Shown: positions 22,388 to 33,890 of the stretch, piece by piece
How positions within the stretch are numbered: the first letter of the stretch is position 1
Layout: every line of letters starts with the position of its first letter
NCBI GenBank assembly: GCA_963281255.1
Contig: OY725488.1
Location: 11,815,524-11,879,523, forward strand
Reading direction: 5' to 3'
Length of the DNA: 64,000 bases
Source: Aphrocallistes beatrix
Lineage: Eukaryota; Porifera; Hexactinellida; Sceptrulophora; Aphrocallistidae
Notes under the pieces: generated by a model
The model's database searches: none
What the model saw: the letters and a program-made list of their open reading frames with translations, nothing else
What the model was told of the DNA's origin: nothing
Translations under genes and position numbers: made by a program

Positions 22388-24339
22388 TGCGAGAGTAAAG
22401 TTATTAATGAGAGCGATTTCCGAATGTCATACTTGGATGCAGTCATACTTGGATGCCTAATAATTGCATTGAAAACAACATCAGACGATTCAAATGTAAC
22501 GTGATTACTCTGAAAAGCATTATTTTCAGGATCCTCCAATGTAACAACGCTACTCTGACTGAACTCGAAGATTTTTGATACTTTACTCTTCCTCTCAGAA
22601 TCAGCCATGATTACCCTCTTTTTGGCATGAGAAAGAACTGGTGACAGCTGAGAAGAATCGAACGATATATCATCCAGCGAAAATGAATCAATCAAATCCT
22701 GGCAAGATGACGAAGGCTCTCCAACGTGAGTTAGAAAAACCTCCCGATATACGACATTCTTAACCAATACTCCTCCTCCAGTAGACTGTTGTCCTCCACA
22801 AACCATGATCTTCAAACCGCTTGGATTCTGAACGCGACTAAGAGCCACATAGAGTTGACCATGACTGAATATGGCTTCAGGGGAAGGGAGGAAAATACCA
22901 ACAGTCTCTAAACTCTGACCTTGACCCGTATTTATTGTGATACAGAAAGCAGGCCGTACTGGGAACTGTCTTCGCTTTAAGATAAAGGGAAGGCCAGAAT
23001 CTGAGGGAGTAAGTAGTGGAATGCGAGGAATGAATACTCGAGTTCCCGCATGGATACCTGCGGCAATCTCTGCGTCTATAAGACGTTTAGTAAACGATCT
23101 TACAGTCAAGCGAGTGCCATTACACAAACCCTGGGCAGAATCAAGATTCCGCAGGAGAATGATAGATGCAAACTCTTTAAGCTTCAGACGATGAGGGGGC
23201 ATACCATTAGGATTTAGAGAGTTCAAGAACTCCGTGGGGTATATGGCAGCCTGCGTATCATCAACTGAATCTGCACTTTAAAATGTTTGATCATCTCCAG
23301 GTATCTGTCGCATAACGTAATCGTTTATGGCATCTACTGTCTCATTCTTTGGAGACATTAAGATGCGGCGACTCATGAAATCCTGATCAAGGTAATTATT
23401 CACAATGTCACCATAGACAGAAGAAACCAAATCAGAAATATCATTTCCCGGGACAATAAACTTGTCGTAGATGTGAATCATGTGATTCTCATCTTCGAGC
23501 TCAGTGCCCTCTCCAACCCTCAATAAGAAGTTGGAGAACTCACTCACTTCAAGTGAGTCCCGAGAAGATAATTTCCGTAGGCGCATATTAATAGTCAAAT
23601 TTAAAACCTTAACATAACGCCAGAGAGATGACCTGTTGAGACATGCAGAAGCAACATCACCTCTGGTTCCTCGTCTAATTACAGGTAGAATCTGACGGAA
23701 ATCACCTCCAAATACCATAACCTTGCCGCCAAATGGTAGATCGCAAGAGCACTGGTCTCTCAGAGTTCGATCCATGCATTCAGCAACATGCTTATGAGAC
23801 ATTGGAGCCTCATCCCAGACCAATAAACTTGCACGCTGGATGAGACGGGCAAGCACACTCTGCTTAGTAATGCTACACGCAGAATGTGCATTGGTCGAGA
23901 GAGGAACTTTCATTCTCAAATGTACAGTCCTGCCACCATTTAGGAGTGCCGCAATCCCCGAAGAAGCCATCGCGAGGGCAATCTCTCTCCTAGAACGGAC
24001 CTTGGCTAACAGTGTATTGTAAACGAACGTTTTACCTGTACCGCCAGGTCCGTCCACGAAGAACACCTTAGGATAGACCGCGGAATCATCAATGGCCTTC
24101 ATCACAGTGTTGAAGACAATCAGTTGGTCTGCATTGAGCATTGGCACATTGACACGCACCATTTCCAACTGATCACTAACACAATAATCAAGTTCATTCT
24201 GGATGATTCTGGGTTCTTCGTACGGATTACGCATATGCTTAGGGACAGGCATACCTGGGTAATCCTCTAAAGACTTTCCATGTCTCTGTAAGCGATTCTC
24301 AATATCCAACAATGCACAGTTTAAAATGTGCTCATCCAA
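22315..24339 (-). pseudogene. Helitron Pif1-like helicase segment
   Basis: A single frame interrupted by one TAA at 23278. The upstream part has P-loop GPGGTGKTF, the DEAPM Walker B and GGDFRQILPV. The downstream part has ADSVDDTQAAIYPTEF, NTGQGQSLETVGI and HGQLYVALSRV, the C-terminal motifs of Pif1-type SF1 helicases fused to Helitron Rep. It would unwind the donor strand in rolling-circle transposition. As read here the frame is not continuous. Confidence 0.9.
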
Positions 24340-26206
24340 TTGGACGCAAGAACTACTCGCTTAGCACGACACAGAAAGTCCTCAGATATAGAGGCCTGAT
24401 GGTGTTCCCAAAGGGCTAAGGGATCAGTTGGGACACTAAATAGGAGGATCGTGACAAAGAGCTGGCGCATCTGTGGGGGCATCACAGAAACAGCCGCTTC
24501 TGCCAAACACTGATCTAACTCCGTGTCATCTTCCAACAATCCAAGTCTGCGCGCGGCCTCCTTAAAGCTTTCACAGACAGTACCATCAGCGAGAGTACGG
24601 ATGTCCTGAAAACTCGTACATCCTGTGGCATGGTTGAGGAGCATTCTTAGATAAAAACGCTCCCCTTCACCGGGATGAGCTGCATACATGCGACCTATCA
24701 TGGTGCCATGCCCCTTCACTCTCAACTTCCATTCGCGCTTCGATTTATCCCATACAAACTCATCGGGGGAATTAGTATATGTAACCTCCCTAGCGCAATG
24801 GAATTCCTGGTTTACAACAAACCATCCAGTCAAAGTGGTGTGCCTTTGTCGGCTCAACACATCATCAAGCTCAGCCTGCTCTGGGAAATAAACTGGCTGC
24901 TGATTCTCAAGATGCAGAGCTAATCTCAACACATGTGGCAGATTCGCGTGGAGCTCATACGCAAAGATACTATAACACGCTTCAGTGGCAGACACATACC
25001 GGGCATCTAAGTAAGTCGATATTTCATCGACGCACTTTTTCTTTCCGGCAGCCTCTGCCTCCTCACCACCTGACTTAAATTCTACAATAGCTCGGTCGTG
25101 TCCTTTGTACACGTATTTGTATAGATATTTTACTGCACTCACTGTACTACAGATTTCTACGTTAATATGAGCATTAAACTTCAACAATAAAAATGGATTG
25201 TAGGGTACAACCCATCTATTATCCAAGCGTGCCCCACCTACATTAACAGCACGGTCGTCGTTTCTACAACGATACAATGGGTAGCCATCTTCAGACGTTG
25301 TAGTAACTGCTGAAAATGCCTTTGGGAATCTCTTAGAGCATTTCCCGTCTTTTAAACAGGGACAAAACAGGGACCACATGCACCGTGCATCATACAGCGT
25401 TTAACAGTAGCGTGCAGTCGAGGTTGGAGAATCGGGTCAGGGAGCTCAGCACACACAATTCTATCATACTCACACGGTTCCCTGGGCGTATCATGATCCG
25501 ATAGAATAATCAGAATGTGCGCGTGAGGAAGACCTCTCTTTTGGAATTCAATAGTATAAACATGAGCAAGAGGTTTGCCCAATATGTGTTTATTCATAAG
25601 ATCCGAAATCAATTCTCTCAACTTCAATATAAAGACTCTAACCACTAAATCAGGGCGTTCAGACGCTTTCTGATATAATATGAGAGCGAACGTAATCTCC
25701 TCCCATTGCGGATTACATGCAAATGTAATGAAATAGTCTGGCTTACCATATTTCCGGACTATACTCATTGCATCCTGGTACAGCTCGAACATCTGCCGAG
25801 GAGAGCCAGTATAGGAGGAGGGAAGCACTATCTTACGTCCCAACTCTCTGGAGTCTACGTAACCGGCAGCGACTGCATCAGCCAATCCACAGTAAAGATC
25901 CACACGAATCTTCTTCTGATTGGTCCTGATGTAGTTCAGATGCTGCTGTTCTATCCTGGCGTATACATCCACAGCATACTGATGGAAAAGTCTACCACTC
26001 AGGTGTAGAGGACTCAAGTGGCTCCGTACCATCAGTCGGTATGCATAATACTCCATAGCGGTGACATTTCCTCCCCCTTTCGAGTGAGGAATGTTGAGAT
26101 GCCAGCCGTCTTCACCAAGCGGGAATAGTAGGACATAGCGCAGTGTATCGTACGCACGGTGAGTCTCGGTAATGTGCTGTAGACCGCCCTTCCGCGCGTA
26201 CAGCAC
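24321..26206 (-). pseudogene. Helitron Rep (HUH) nuclease segment
   Basis: Two overlapping frames (25352-26206 and 24321-25379) make up the replication initiator. The HUH metal-binding motif is RGLPHAHILI and the catalytic tyrosine region is KYLYKYVYKGHD, the two-Tyr arrangement of Helitron Rep. The break lies between them, near 25360. The family cuts and rejoins single strands at the TC and CTRR ends. Both catalytic motifs look intact. Confidence 0.9.
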
Positions 26207-26939
26207 TATATCCCTGCTGGCGACCTCTTCTCCATAACCTCACCCTCTCACCCGCCCAGAATTTTGCCTGACACACGGAGCAGCTGTATGTCATACTGCC
26301 ACCTGAATGCTCGTCGACAATACTATCAGGAACTTCGGTGGCAATAATTGACCTAGCAAAATTATGGACAATGCGAGATTTAACTCTCTTAGCATACAAC
26401 TTAGCCTGGTACTTCTGACGTGAGCTGGCTTGCTCTTCTGTTTCGCAGGCTATGTTCCAGGCTTGTCGATTCCGCTGGTCTAGGAGAAGAACTTGGCGGG
26501 CCTCCTCCGTCTCACTGTCCAAGTGGGATGTCTGACGATCCCGCTTGTCTAGGAAACGAATTTCGCGAGCGTCCTCCGTCTCACCGTCTAAGCGGGAAGC
26601 CTGACGCTGACTCAGATCAAGGCAGCGTGCAACTCTCTTCGTCGGAGTCTCAGTTCGCAACCGGGAACCCTGCTTTTCAGCCAAATCTCTCAGGCGGGCT
26701 CTTCTCCCGGTAGGCGTCTCTTTTTTCAAGTGAAGCCGAGTGCGATCTCGCATTTCTCGAAGACGCCTCCCTTTGGACTTGGGGGTCAGGACTCTCAAAC
26801 GCAGCATATTCCGTTCACGATCATGTTGCTGACGAAGGAGTCGCTCTTGAGGAGTTTCTTTGTCTCGAACTTTCCTCACTCTCTCAGCTATAGTGCCACT
26901 TTGATGGGTTTGGCGCCCACGTTTAGTCAATTTAGGCAT
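26112..26939 (-). pseudogene. Helitron N-terminal Arg-rich zinc-finger segment
   Basis: ATG at 26939, then heptad-like repeats of the form R-x-x-ETP/E-x-x-R over about 140 residues, then YSCSVCQAKFWAGE, the C-x2-C finger that precedes Helitron Rep in many animal copies. The frame moves into the Rep frame across 26112-26206. The repeats are likely DNA-binding helices. Confidence 0.8.
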
Positions 26940-27634
26940 ATTCTAATTTGGAATTCAGAAATAATTAGGACAAAACACACTCAAAAAGTATTCGCTTATA
27001 TTGAAATATAATAGGCCTAATATGAATGGCAATAGTCATGCTATGAATTACGTAATTGCTTGCGGCAAATATTTCATGTTTTAAAATTATACAACTAAAT
27101 TGGTTAATTAGTAAACATTCGTTAGGTTGCAACTACGTAGTTGGTAGACACAAAGTGTCCGAAGAAGGCGCGCTTTGACACCTGGGGTCACATTGATTAA
27201 TTAAAAGGGAGATGGCATCTCAAAATAGGTCTGTCATACAGTTATAATCGATATTGCACGAAAAATCACCAAATTTGTCAATTGTTAAAATTTGATGCGT
27301 AATGATGACGTCATAACAGGGTGATGAGTCATCATTTTTTGATTATAGTTGTGCCATATGCGAGATGTATAAATATACATAATCTATTAAAATTTCAGCC
27401 TTCTATCTTCTATAATGGCTGAGTTATGCTCGAATAACTGTTGTGCTTAACTTTTAAAAATGTGACAATGACGTCATAATTCCATGATGAGTCGACATAC
27501 TTACTGGAGCCATAGCCAAAAGACTCCCACATGCCAAAAATCAGCTTTCTACGCCTGGCAGTTTCTTCAATCAATTCGTTACAGATATATATATATATAT
27601 ACACAAACATTAATCGAGTTTTAATAGTAAGGAT

Positions 27635-27635
27635 G

Positions 27636-27694
<59 letters not shown>
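27635..27694. repeat. (AAT)n microsatellite at the Helitron edge
   Basis: About 20 perfect units directly beside the Helitron 5' end. The poly-Ile frames over it are artefacts. Confidence 0.95.
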
Positions 27695-27696
<2 letters not shown>

Positions 27697-28055
27697 AACC
27701 TTCCAATTTTATTGGTCAGCAGAATTTGTCTTGCCTTGAGGGAAATTGTAAAATTGTGAATATTCAATCCATATAAATCATTTATTTGTATAATAAACTG
27801 CCATTATTGCCTTAAAAAAGGAAGCTGTATCGGCCGATACGTCACAACGGGCTGGAGAGAACCTTGCAAGGAATATGGTTTATATTATTGACAAAAAGAA
27901 TTAAGATTCATACATGCATGCATGCGTACTTATTTAGTATGTATTATTGTCATTCATGCAGTCATAGGTACATATCCAATCTCTATATAAGTATTTAAAT
28001 TGATAAAGAAAGGTATTATAAGTGTTTTAATAAGATTTATTTATTCATTACAGTT
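27695..28055. other. Upstream region of the transporter
   Basis: No gene seen. It contains a palindrome atcggccgat near 27830 and a short (catg)n run near 27936. The tract tttatttattcattacag ending at 28053, two bases before the ATG, looks like a 3' splice site, so a 5' UTR intron may end here. Confidence 0.5.
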
Positions 28056-29369
28056 ATGAAATCAGAGTTTCCTACATATTTCGCAGCATTTACCTGCTAT
28101 GTTGCTATTTTAGAAATAGTATTTATTATGGGGTTTATCTCTCCTACTTGGAAGCAGCTTATTGAAGAGGAAATCATTAGCAAGGAAATTTTGTCTGTAT
28201 ATGCATCTATTTCTTCATTGGGACTAATTGTGGGCTTCATCTTGATGCTTTTCTGTCTGCAATGCCAAATCAATAGCAATACACTAGCAATCTTAACTTC
28301 TGTTGTAGGTGCAAGCGGATGGTTAATGATAATTAGTGCTGTCTCAGCATCTGTAATAATATCAGGAATGTTTTTGGTTGGTCTAAGTTTAGGTTTTTCC
28401 GAATTATTCGCCGAATTGTACATTAGAGAGATAAGTCTCAGTAGTCAGCGGAAGGTTTTGGGTGGGATTATTGGATTCTGCTACAGAATTTCAGTTTTCT
28501 TTGTTTATGCGTTAGGAATTTGGCTTTCCTTTCGGTGGTTGGCAGTTGTAGGTTTGTTAATTCTTCTTCTTCTCGTTTTTCTGATCTCTATCAATCCTTT
28601 ATCTCCAGAGTGGTACGTTAGCCAAGGACTAGAAGAACAAGGAAAGCAGACTCTTCTCTATCTACATGGGAAAGACTTTGATGCTGATGCTGAGCTACTT
28701 AATATCCGAAATGATCTTTCCAATAAGCAGTTTACATGGATCGATAGCATTAAGGCGTTACGGAATTGGAAAATATTGAAGCCCATCCTTCTTATAACTG
28801 CATTGACATGTTTTAAGGAGTTAGGTGGTTATGATGTAATGTTGTCCTTATCTTCACACATCCTAGAAAATCAACAAGGCATGGATCCTAAAGTGGCATC
28901 TCTCTTCTATCCGATATTCTTAATAGTAGGTGCAATCTTTTCGATGATTATTTACAAATTTTGTAAATTGAAATGGCTTATAATAGCAGGAAATGTTCTA
29001 CAAACTCTATCTCATCTCTCCATGTCTATTTATTATTTCGTTTCAGATAGGTACTTCCACTGCACAGTTGAAAATTCACAAATTTGTCAAACAATCTCAT
29101 TTTGGCCAATAACTAACGTTGCTCTTTTTGCATTTGCGTTCTCTCTTGGTTGGGGTCTAACTTATTCTTCTCTAATCACGATTTTGATAGTTTCTTATCG
29201 CGAAATTTCGTTACTTATTCCCAATCTTACATGCTGTGTTTGTATGTTCTCTGTCATCAATTTGTTCTATTTTTTGCTGAATACAATTGGAGCTTTCAGT
29301 ACATTTTTGTGTTTGGCTGTAGTTAATCTAACTTCTATTTTTTTCGTATATTTTTCCATAAATATATAA
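28056..29369 (+). CDS. Major-facilitator sugar-porter-like transporter
   Basis: 437 residues with about twelve hydrophobic segments in two groups of six and a hydrophilic central loop (about 190-240). The loop entry PLSPEWYVSQGLEEQGKQTLLYLHG matches, in part, the PESPRWL...G...A...L..LRG junction of SLC2/Tret1-type sugar porters, and REISLSSQRKVLGG fits the motif between segments 4 and 5. An Asn-free ectodomain loop with paired Cys (FHCTVENSQICQ) lies near residue 340. Polyadenylation signal aataaa follows at about 29386. Substrate cannot be read from the sequence; plasma-membrane location is expected from the family. Confidence 0.8.
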   Translation: MKSEFPTYFAAFTCYVAILEIVFIMGFISPTWKQLIEEEIISKEILSVYASISSLGLIVGFILMLFCLQCQINSNTLAILTSVVGASGWLMIISAVSASVIISGMFLVGLSLGFSELFAELYIREISLSSQRKVLGGIIGFCYRISVFFVYALGIWLSFRWLAVVGLLILLLLVFLISINPLSPEWYVSQGLEEQGKQTLLYLHGKDFDADAELLNIRNDLSNKQFTWIDSIKALRNWKILKPILLITALTCFKELGGYDVMLSLSSHILENQQGMDPKVASLFYPIFLIVGAIFSMIIYKFCKLKWLIIAGNVLQTLSHLSMSIYYFVSDRYFHCTVENSQICQTISFWPITNVALFAFAFSLGWGLTYSSLITILIVSYREISLLIPNLTCCVCMFSVINLFYFLLNTIGAFSTFLCLAVVNLTSIFFVYFSINI

Positions 29370-29511
29370 TTAATATATCATGCTCAAATAAAATATTCTA
29401 AAGAAACTTGTATCCGTCAGTTTATTTGTTGTCTTCTAAAGGGTATTGGGACAATTTATAAAGCTTTCCAAGATTAATAATTTGGGAAGTAGCAGTGTTA
29501 CTACTTAAAAA

Positions 29512-29546
29512 TCCTTACTATTAAAATTCGATTAATGCATACATAG
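29512..29546 (+). mobile_element. Solo Helitron 5' end
   Basis: A|TCCTTACTATTAAAATTCGA followed by ttaatgcataca, matching the family A/autonomous 5' end, then cut off at an unrelated gcgagcgaagcgagcg-rich stretch (29547-29625) of unknown origin. Confidence 0.65.
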
Positions 29547-30021
29547 GCGCCAAGTTTTAGAAATGAAATAAAACCTGGGGGGCAAGAGCGAGCGAAGCGA
29601 GCGATGTTAAGGGGTGTCTGACAGGTTTCATAAATCTACAAATTAATTGATAGAAATATATTATAGACTTTACAGAATTCGGTTAATACGTATTCTCGTT
29701 ATTAATACTCCATTTATGCTATTCCAAATCATTTGGTAAAAATTCACAACAGGTTAACTACTGGAAAATTTATCAAGTTTAAATACAGAAGCTTTTACAA
29801 GAAATGTAGGACATAAATTGGTGTGTTAGTTATTTGTATAATACAATAAGACATCTGAAATAATAGTTCCGTTTTTGCTTTTTGCTTTAATTCTTCGCAA
29901 GAGTTCCAAAGTGCTTTGCTTGAGATAATTTTGGCGTATAAAGAGTACTATTTTTAGATATTTTCAGAAAATATTTTACCATGATTTACTGAGTGAGTTT
30001 TTAGGCTTTGCTACCATAAGT

Positions 30022-30798
30022 TTATTTGTTTGGCATTTTCTGTTGGTATTCGTACCATAGTGTCCATAACTGCCAATACTTCTCGATTGTCCACATCTGG
30101 CTGAATTTGTATTCGAGGTAGCAGTAAAATAATCTCATTATATTTGCGTCAATCTCTAGGTGTTTTGGCCAGGAGAGAGTTAGTTTTAAAGTGAGGTTAT
30201 TCTCATTTTTAGTGGAGAAGGATAAGGTTAACTTTAATAATTCTTGAGAAGAATCGGATTGGTTCTGTGCTATATCTGATTGCTTGTGAGGTGGTGGATC
30301 TGTATTTGCGTCTGAATTCTCAGTAAATTCAACATTGATGTTATCTTGAAATAATTCTACAGAACCATCTTTAAAATTAAAGTCTTTGCTCTTTCCAGCT
30401 AATTCTTTAATCTCTTTCTCATTCATAATTAAACTCCCCACTGTATCAGTAGTCTCACTCATCATGAAGCTATACACTCCTTGTAACACTGCTGACACAG
30501 TGTACGCAGGTTTCCAACACTCAGGATGGAAGTCACTCAATTCAAAGCAAACTCTTTCATTAGTTTTAAAGCGTCCGTTAGGCGTAATGAACCGAATGGA
30601 TGGAGGAGAGAAAGGATAATCTTCAGAGAACATTAACATTCCATGATATTCTCCTCCTTCAAAGAGAGTACCATTAAGTCCTGTAAATAAGAAGTGCCAT
30701 TCTAAAATTAGACTTTCTTTGATTCTAGCTTGAATGTTTTCTGGCGGAGATAGATAAAATTTTTTGTATTCGTTATGAAGTCTTTTCGTTGCTCGCAT
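30022..30798 (-). CDS. UBC6/UBE2J-like ubiquitin-conjugating enzyme, short form 1
   Basis: 258 residues, ATG at 30798. The E2 fold fills residues 1-150: RATKRLHNEYKKF helix, EWHFLFTGLNGT, YPFSPPSIRF, and TPNGRF, which replaces the usual HPN in the UBC6/J class. The catalytic Cys84 is in ERVCFEL, followed by DFHPECWKPAYTVS. The tail (150-258) is polar, then Trp/Tyr-rich (MWTIEKYWQLWTLWYEY), with no membrane anchor, unlike canonical UBE2J proteins. It would pass ubiquitin or a ubiquitin-like protein to an E3. Closely matches 34306-35070. Confidence 0.88.
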   Translation of the reverse strand: MRATKRLHNEYKKFYLSPPENIQARIKESLILEWHFLFTGLNGTLFEGGEYHGMLMFSEDYPFSPPSIRFITPNGRFKTNERVCFELSDFHPECWKPAYTVSAVLQGVYSFMMSETTDTVGSLIMNEKEIKELAGKSKDFNFKDGSVELFQDNINVEFTENSDANTDPPPHKQSDIAQNQSDSSQELLKLTLSFSTKNENNLTLKLTLSWPKHLEIDANIMRLFYCYLEYKFSQMWTIEKYWQLWTLWYEYQQKMPNK

Positions 30799-31653
30799 TG
30801 AAATTTAGCGATTGTAGTTATTATTAAATAGCTATTTCACAAGAAAAACACACGAATTAAAACAATAGTATGAGTAGTTAGAACATGTCTAGTGAATGCA
30901 TTATTATTAAGTTGTGGGTCATGTTTTAAAATATATTTCAGTAAGTTCTATTTTCCATTGTACTTGTATTTATTCTGAGGGAGCAAAAAAATGCAACAGA
31001 TAGCTATTAGGTATTTTACGATCCACAAGTGCACAATAACATTTTTAAGATCACAAATGCATCGCAAACAAAGTAAATATAGTTTATCACAGTGAGACTA
31101 ATTTGACCAATCCCTAGCTAGAATATTCTCACTTCATTTCGCGGCCCTTTGTTGGTTGTCTGACGGCAACATGGATTTCCTATCAGGACCTCAATTTAAG
31201 TGAGAAATGAGAAACAATAGGATAGCTACCGATTCAATAAATAATTGTAGCCGTACAGTGCAATATATTGATTAACAACATATTTATAACATTGCTTTTC
31301 TCAATTGAGATTGAATTTGAAATGTAAAATTCCCACTGAGGCATAATGAAATTTAAAGTACACGGTATCTTCAGTTAAAACTGAAGCTGAAAAACTAAAT
31401 TAGGACAACTCAGTTAGTAGCCATAATGTTAGAACTTGCACCTCCAGTGAACATTAGACAAGGCTACCAACATATATTATTTTTAACAAGTAATTTGAAT
31501 TTCAGCTACTTACATAGTGTACCAGAATATTTAAGGTAGTGATATTTTTCAAACCAATCCCTAACAGTATTTATACACATATAGTACTTGTAATATTTGG
31601 ATACACTGTTGCTAGTTAAATTACGTAATATATACTCAATCTCCGATTATATA

Positions 31654-33015
31654 TTACGATTTCAATTTATAGTTTCCATCTTTGGGAGTTAATCTCAATA
31701 TTTTTGCTTTTGTCATATTCTTCCCTTTCTCTTCAAATTTCTCCTTTTGAGACAGGTTATCACTTGTAAGGTACTTGTTTTTCAATGTAAATGTAGTGCT
31801 ACATGATTTCTCCCTAGTAAGATTAGTGTCAATCTTGATGCCTTGACTTAATGTCGGTTTACCTCTCTCTTTCGAGTTTCCATTTACTTTAGGAGTGAAG
31901 ATATTGTTATGAGCTGTTGGTTTGTCCTTAAGTACGTTGTTAGTCGATGTTTTTTTTGTTTGAGTCTTACGTGACTTTACTATATAATGTGGTACTAAAT
32001 GTTCACTATCTTCTGGCGGTTCCGAGGTACTGGTCACATTATCTTCTTGTATTTCCTTACTATTATTAAAGCCATTAGAACCTGATTGTTGAGATATATC
32101 TGAAATTGAATCTGAGGATACAGTAGAGTTACTGACTTTTCCAAAGACATTATCAGATAAAATTAGTTGATCAGCAGTTTGTGTGTATTTGGATGGCTGT
32201 GGTATTACATGCGATGGTTTCGATTTGAAACTGTTGGTAAGTTTCGTATTCTCACTTGAAGGAAACCTTGCATTGTCAGGCTGACTTTCAAATAAATCAG
32301 TCAATGTACTAACTAGTCCAATTTTATTAGCTTTATCTATTCCTAAATTTCCCACTATGTCGATAGTATCATTTGGTTTAAACTCCTCAGGTGATACATA
32401 TGGCTCCAAGATATCTGGTGAAGAATTGGATTTGCTCTTTTGAGATGAAATATCTGGTTCATTGATTGGTATAGGTATTGGATCAGTTTCAGAATTCTCA
32501 GTTAGTGCAGCTTTGATCTCATTTTGAAATAATTCTGAAGTGCCATATTGAAAATTAAATCCTCTACTTTTTGCAGCTAGTTCTCTTATCTCATTTACAT
32601 TCCTTTCTAGACTTCCCACTGTCTCAGTAGTCTCACTCATCATGAAGCTATACACTCCTTGTAACACTGCTGACACCGAGTACGCAGGTTTCCAACACTC
32701 AGGATGGATCAATGTAAAGAAAACACTCTTGTCTGTCTCGAAGCGTCCGTTAGGCGTAATGAACCGAATGGAGGGAGGAGAGAAAGGATAATCTTCAGAG
32801 AATATCAATATTCCATGATACTCTCCTCCTTCAAAGGGTGTACCATTAAGTCCTGTGAATAAGAAGTGCCATTCTAAAATTCGATCTTCTTGGAATGCAA
32901 CTTTAATATTTTCAGGAGGAGATTCTATAAATTTCTTGTATTCGTTATGGAGCCTCTTCGTTGCTCGAACTATACAATAGCTTTTTATGGAATGTTTTGA
33001 TTGGAGAGTACTCAT
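31654..33015 (-). CDS. UBC6-like E2 variant lacking the catalytic Cys
   Basis: 453 residues, ATG at 33015. The E2 core is well kept (RATKRLHNEYKKF, EWHFLFTGLNGTPF, TPNGRF, HPECWKPAYSVS), but the active-site strand reads ETDKSVFFTLIHPECW: Phe at the position of the catalytic Cys (residue about 99) and two residues fewer than in paralogs, which have ERVCFELSDF. It should be unable to form a thioester. Residues 160-453 are a Ser/Thr/Pro/Lys-rich tail without a membrane segment, matching 35928-37328. The frame is otherwise fully open, so a non-catalytic (UEV-like) adaptor is possible, as is early decay. Confidence 0.85.
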   Translation of the reverse strand: MSTLQSKHSIKSYCIVRATKRLHNEYKKFIESPPENIKVAFQEDRILEWHFLFTGLNGTPFEGGEYHGILIFSEDYPFSPPSIRFITPNGRFETDKSVFFTLIHPECWKPAYSVSAVLQGVYSFMMSETTETVGSLERNVNEIRELAAKSRGFNFQYGTSELFQNEIKAALTENSETDPIPIPINEPDISSQKSKSNSSPDILEPYVSPEEFKPNDTIDIVGNLGIDKANKIGLVSTLTDLFESQPDNARFPSSENTKLTNSFKSKPSHVIPQPSKYTQTADQLILSDNVFGKVSNSTVSSDSISDISQQSGSNGFNNSKEIQEDNVTSTSEPPEDSEHLVPHYIVKSRKTQTKKTSTNNVLKDKPTAHNNIFTPKVNGNSKERGKPTLSQGIKIDTNLTREKSCSTTFTLKNKYLTSDNLSQKEKFEEKGKNMTKAKILRLTPKDGNYKLKS

Positions 33016-33232
33016 CTAATCACAAAAAGTGAAATAGACATTTAGTTAGAAAAATGTATACTTTTACATAAAATTTCAAATTGAAAGAGAGCCACAATGA
33101 TCTAACAATATATTGAATTCTCGCTATGCTAAATTCAACTTTGTCAAATTTCTACTTGTTATTCCGAATCAAGTAATGAATAAATTTAGACATTATTATT
33201 GAACAATTTTGAAGATCAATTTATTTGGTGTC

Positions 33233-33890
33233 ATACTGCTAGGCGTTCGGTTTTCTCTCCCACGGACTTGTGGTGTCAGGGTGAGGAGTCCTAGGGACAT
33301 CTCAGCTGGACCCTGGCACTTTTACACCGAGTCAGTCCTGCCCCAGGTTTGATTTAGTATTTTCATATCTTGGCATTTAAATTAAGAAGTATTTACGTTG
33401 GAGATGTGAGTTACTACTAGTGGATCCCCGTCATGTCCAAAGCAAATTTATAAAAATAACTGCCAATGGAATGCTATTTCTCTAATTCTATAAGAATTTC
33501 GAGGCAAATCGAGTGATTCTTGCTTACAAATGACATTCCATAATAGTTTGAGCCGATTATAATTAAATATATCAGCTTATAACTATCAGATTTATATATT
33601 AGCGAGATTTCAGTTCGAATGCGGGCTTTACCACCCCTTATGCGGGCCAAGAGGTTTGACCTTTGCTTTTCTCGCCTGAGATTGAAACTGTAATGTAAAA
33701 TTCTCTCTGAGGCAAAATGAAACTAAAAGTGCACTTTATCTTCAGTTAAACCTGAAATTGAAGCTCAGTTATGATAATTTACGATAATTCAAATCAGTTA
33801 GCTGCCCTAATTTTACGACTTGTACCTCCAGTGAGCATAAGTCTGAATTTCAGAATAATTTGGAGTCGTTTATTTTTATCCAGTAGACAG
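33233..33890. other. Non-duplicated insert between E2 duplication units
   Basis: Unique to this spacer. It includes a G+C-rich stretch (33240-33350, cccacggacttgtggtgtca... and ctggaccctggcac) of unknown origin, and further right sequence resembling the intergenic part of the units (33660-33840 with 31300-31450). I see no gene. Confidence 0.5.

Larger units (their letters stand above)
21446..27633 (-). mobile_element. Near-full-length Helitron with OTU protease
   Basis: Minus-strand 5' end TCCTTACTATTAAAACTCGA begins at 27633 (A beyond); the 3' end is AAGCGCGCTTG at 21446 (T beyond). A terminal hairpin (tgcggacac / gtgtctgca) lies about 40 bp inside. It encodes, in order, an Arg-rich Zn-finger N-terminus, HUH Rep, Pif1-like helicase and OTU protease, broken by four frame shifts and one stop. 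The ~430 bp at the 5' end (27185-27600) equal the body of family A, so family A reads as the two ends of this element with the middle deleted. An alternative is that 27147-27633 is a separate family A copy lying against a shorter Helitron. Confidence 0.8.
29626..33232 (-). repeat. E2 gene-pair duplication, unit 1
   Basis: A 3.6-kb block with a short E2 gene and a long E2 gene, repeated at 33891-37552 about 4.27 kb away. The intergenic stretch 30799-31653 is almost unchanged between units (35071-35927) though it has no gene, so the duplication is recent or the spacer is constrained. Confidence 0.9.

Noticed and set aside
27410-27776. Poly-Ile reading frames
   Set aside because: Translation of an (AAT)n microsatellite beside a Helitron end.
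27830-27900. Palindrome atcggccgat and nearby sequence considered as a LINE or Penelope-like 3' end
   Set aside because: No reverse-transcriptase coding, tail or second copy in the window to support it.
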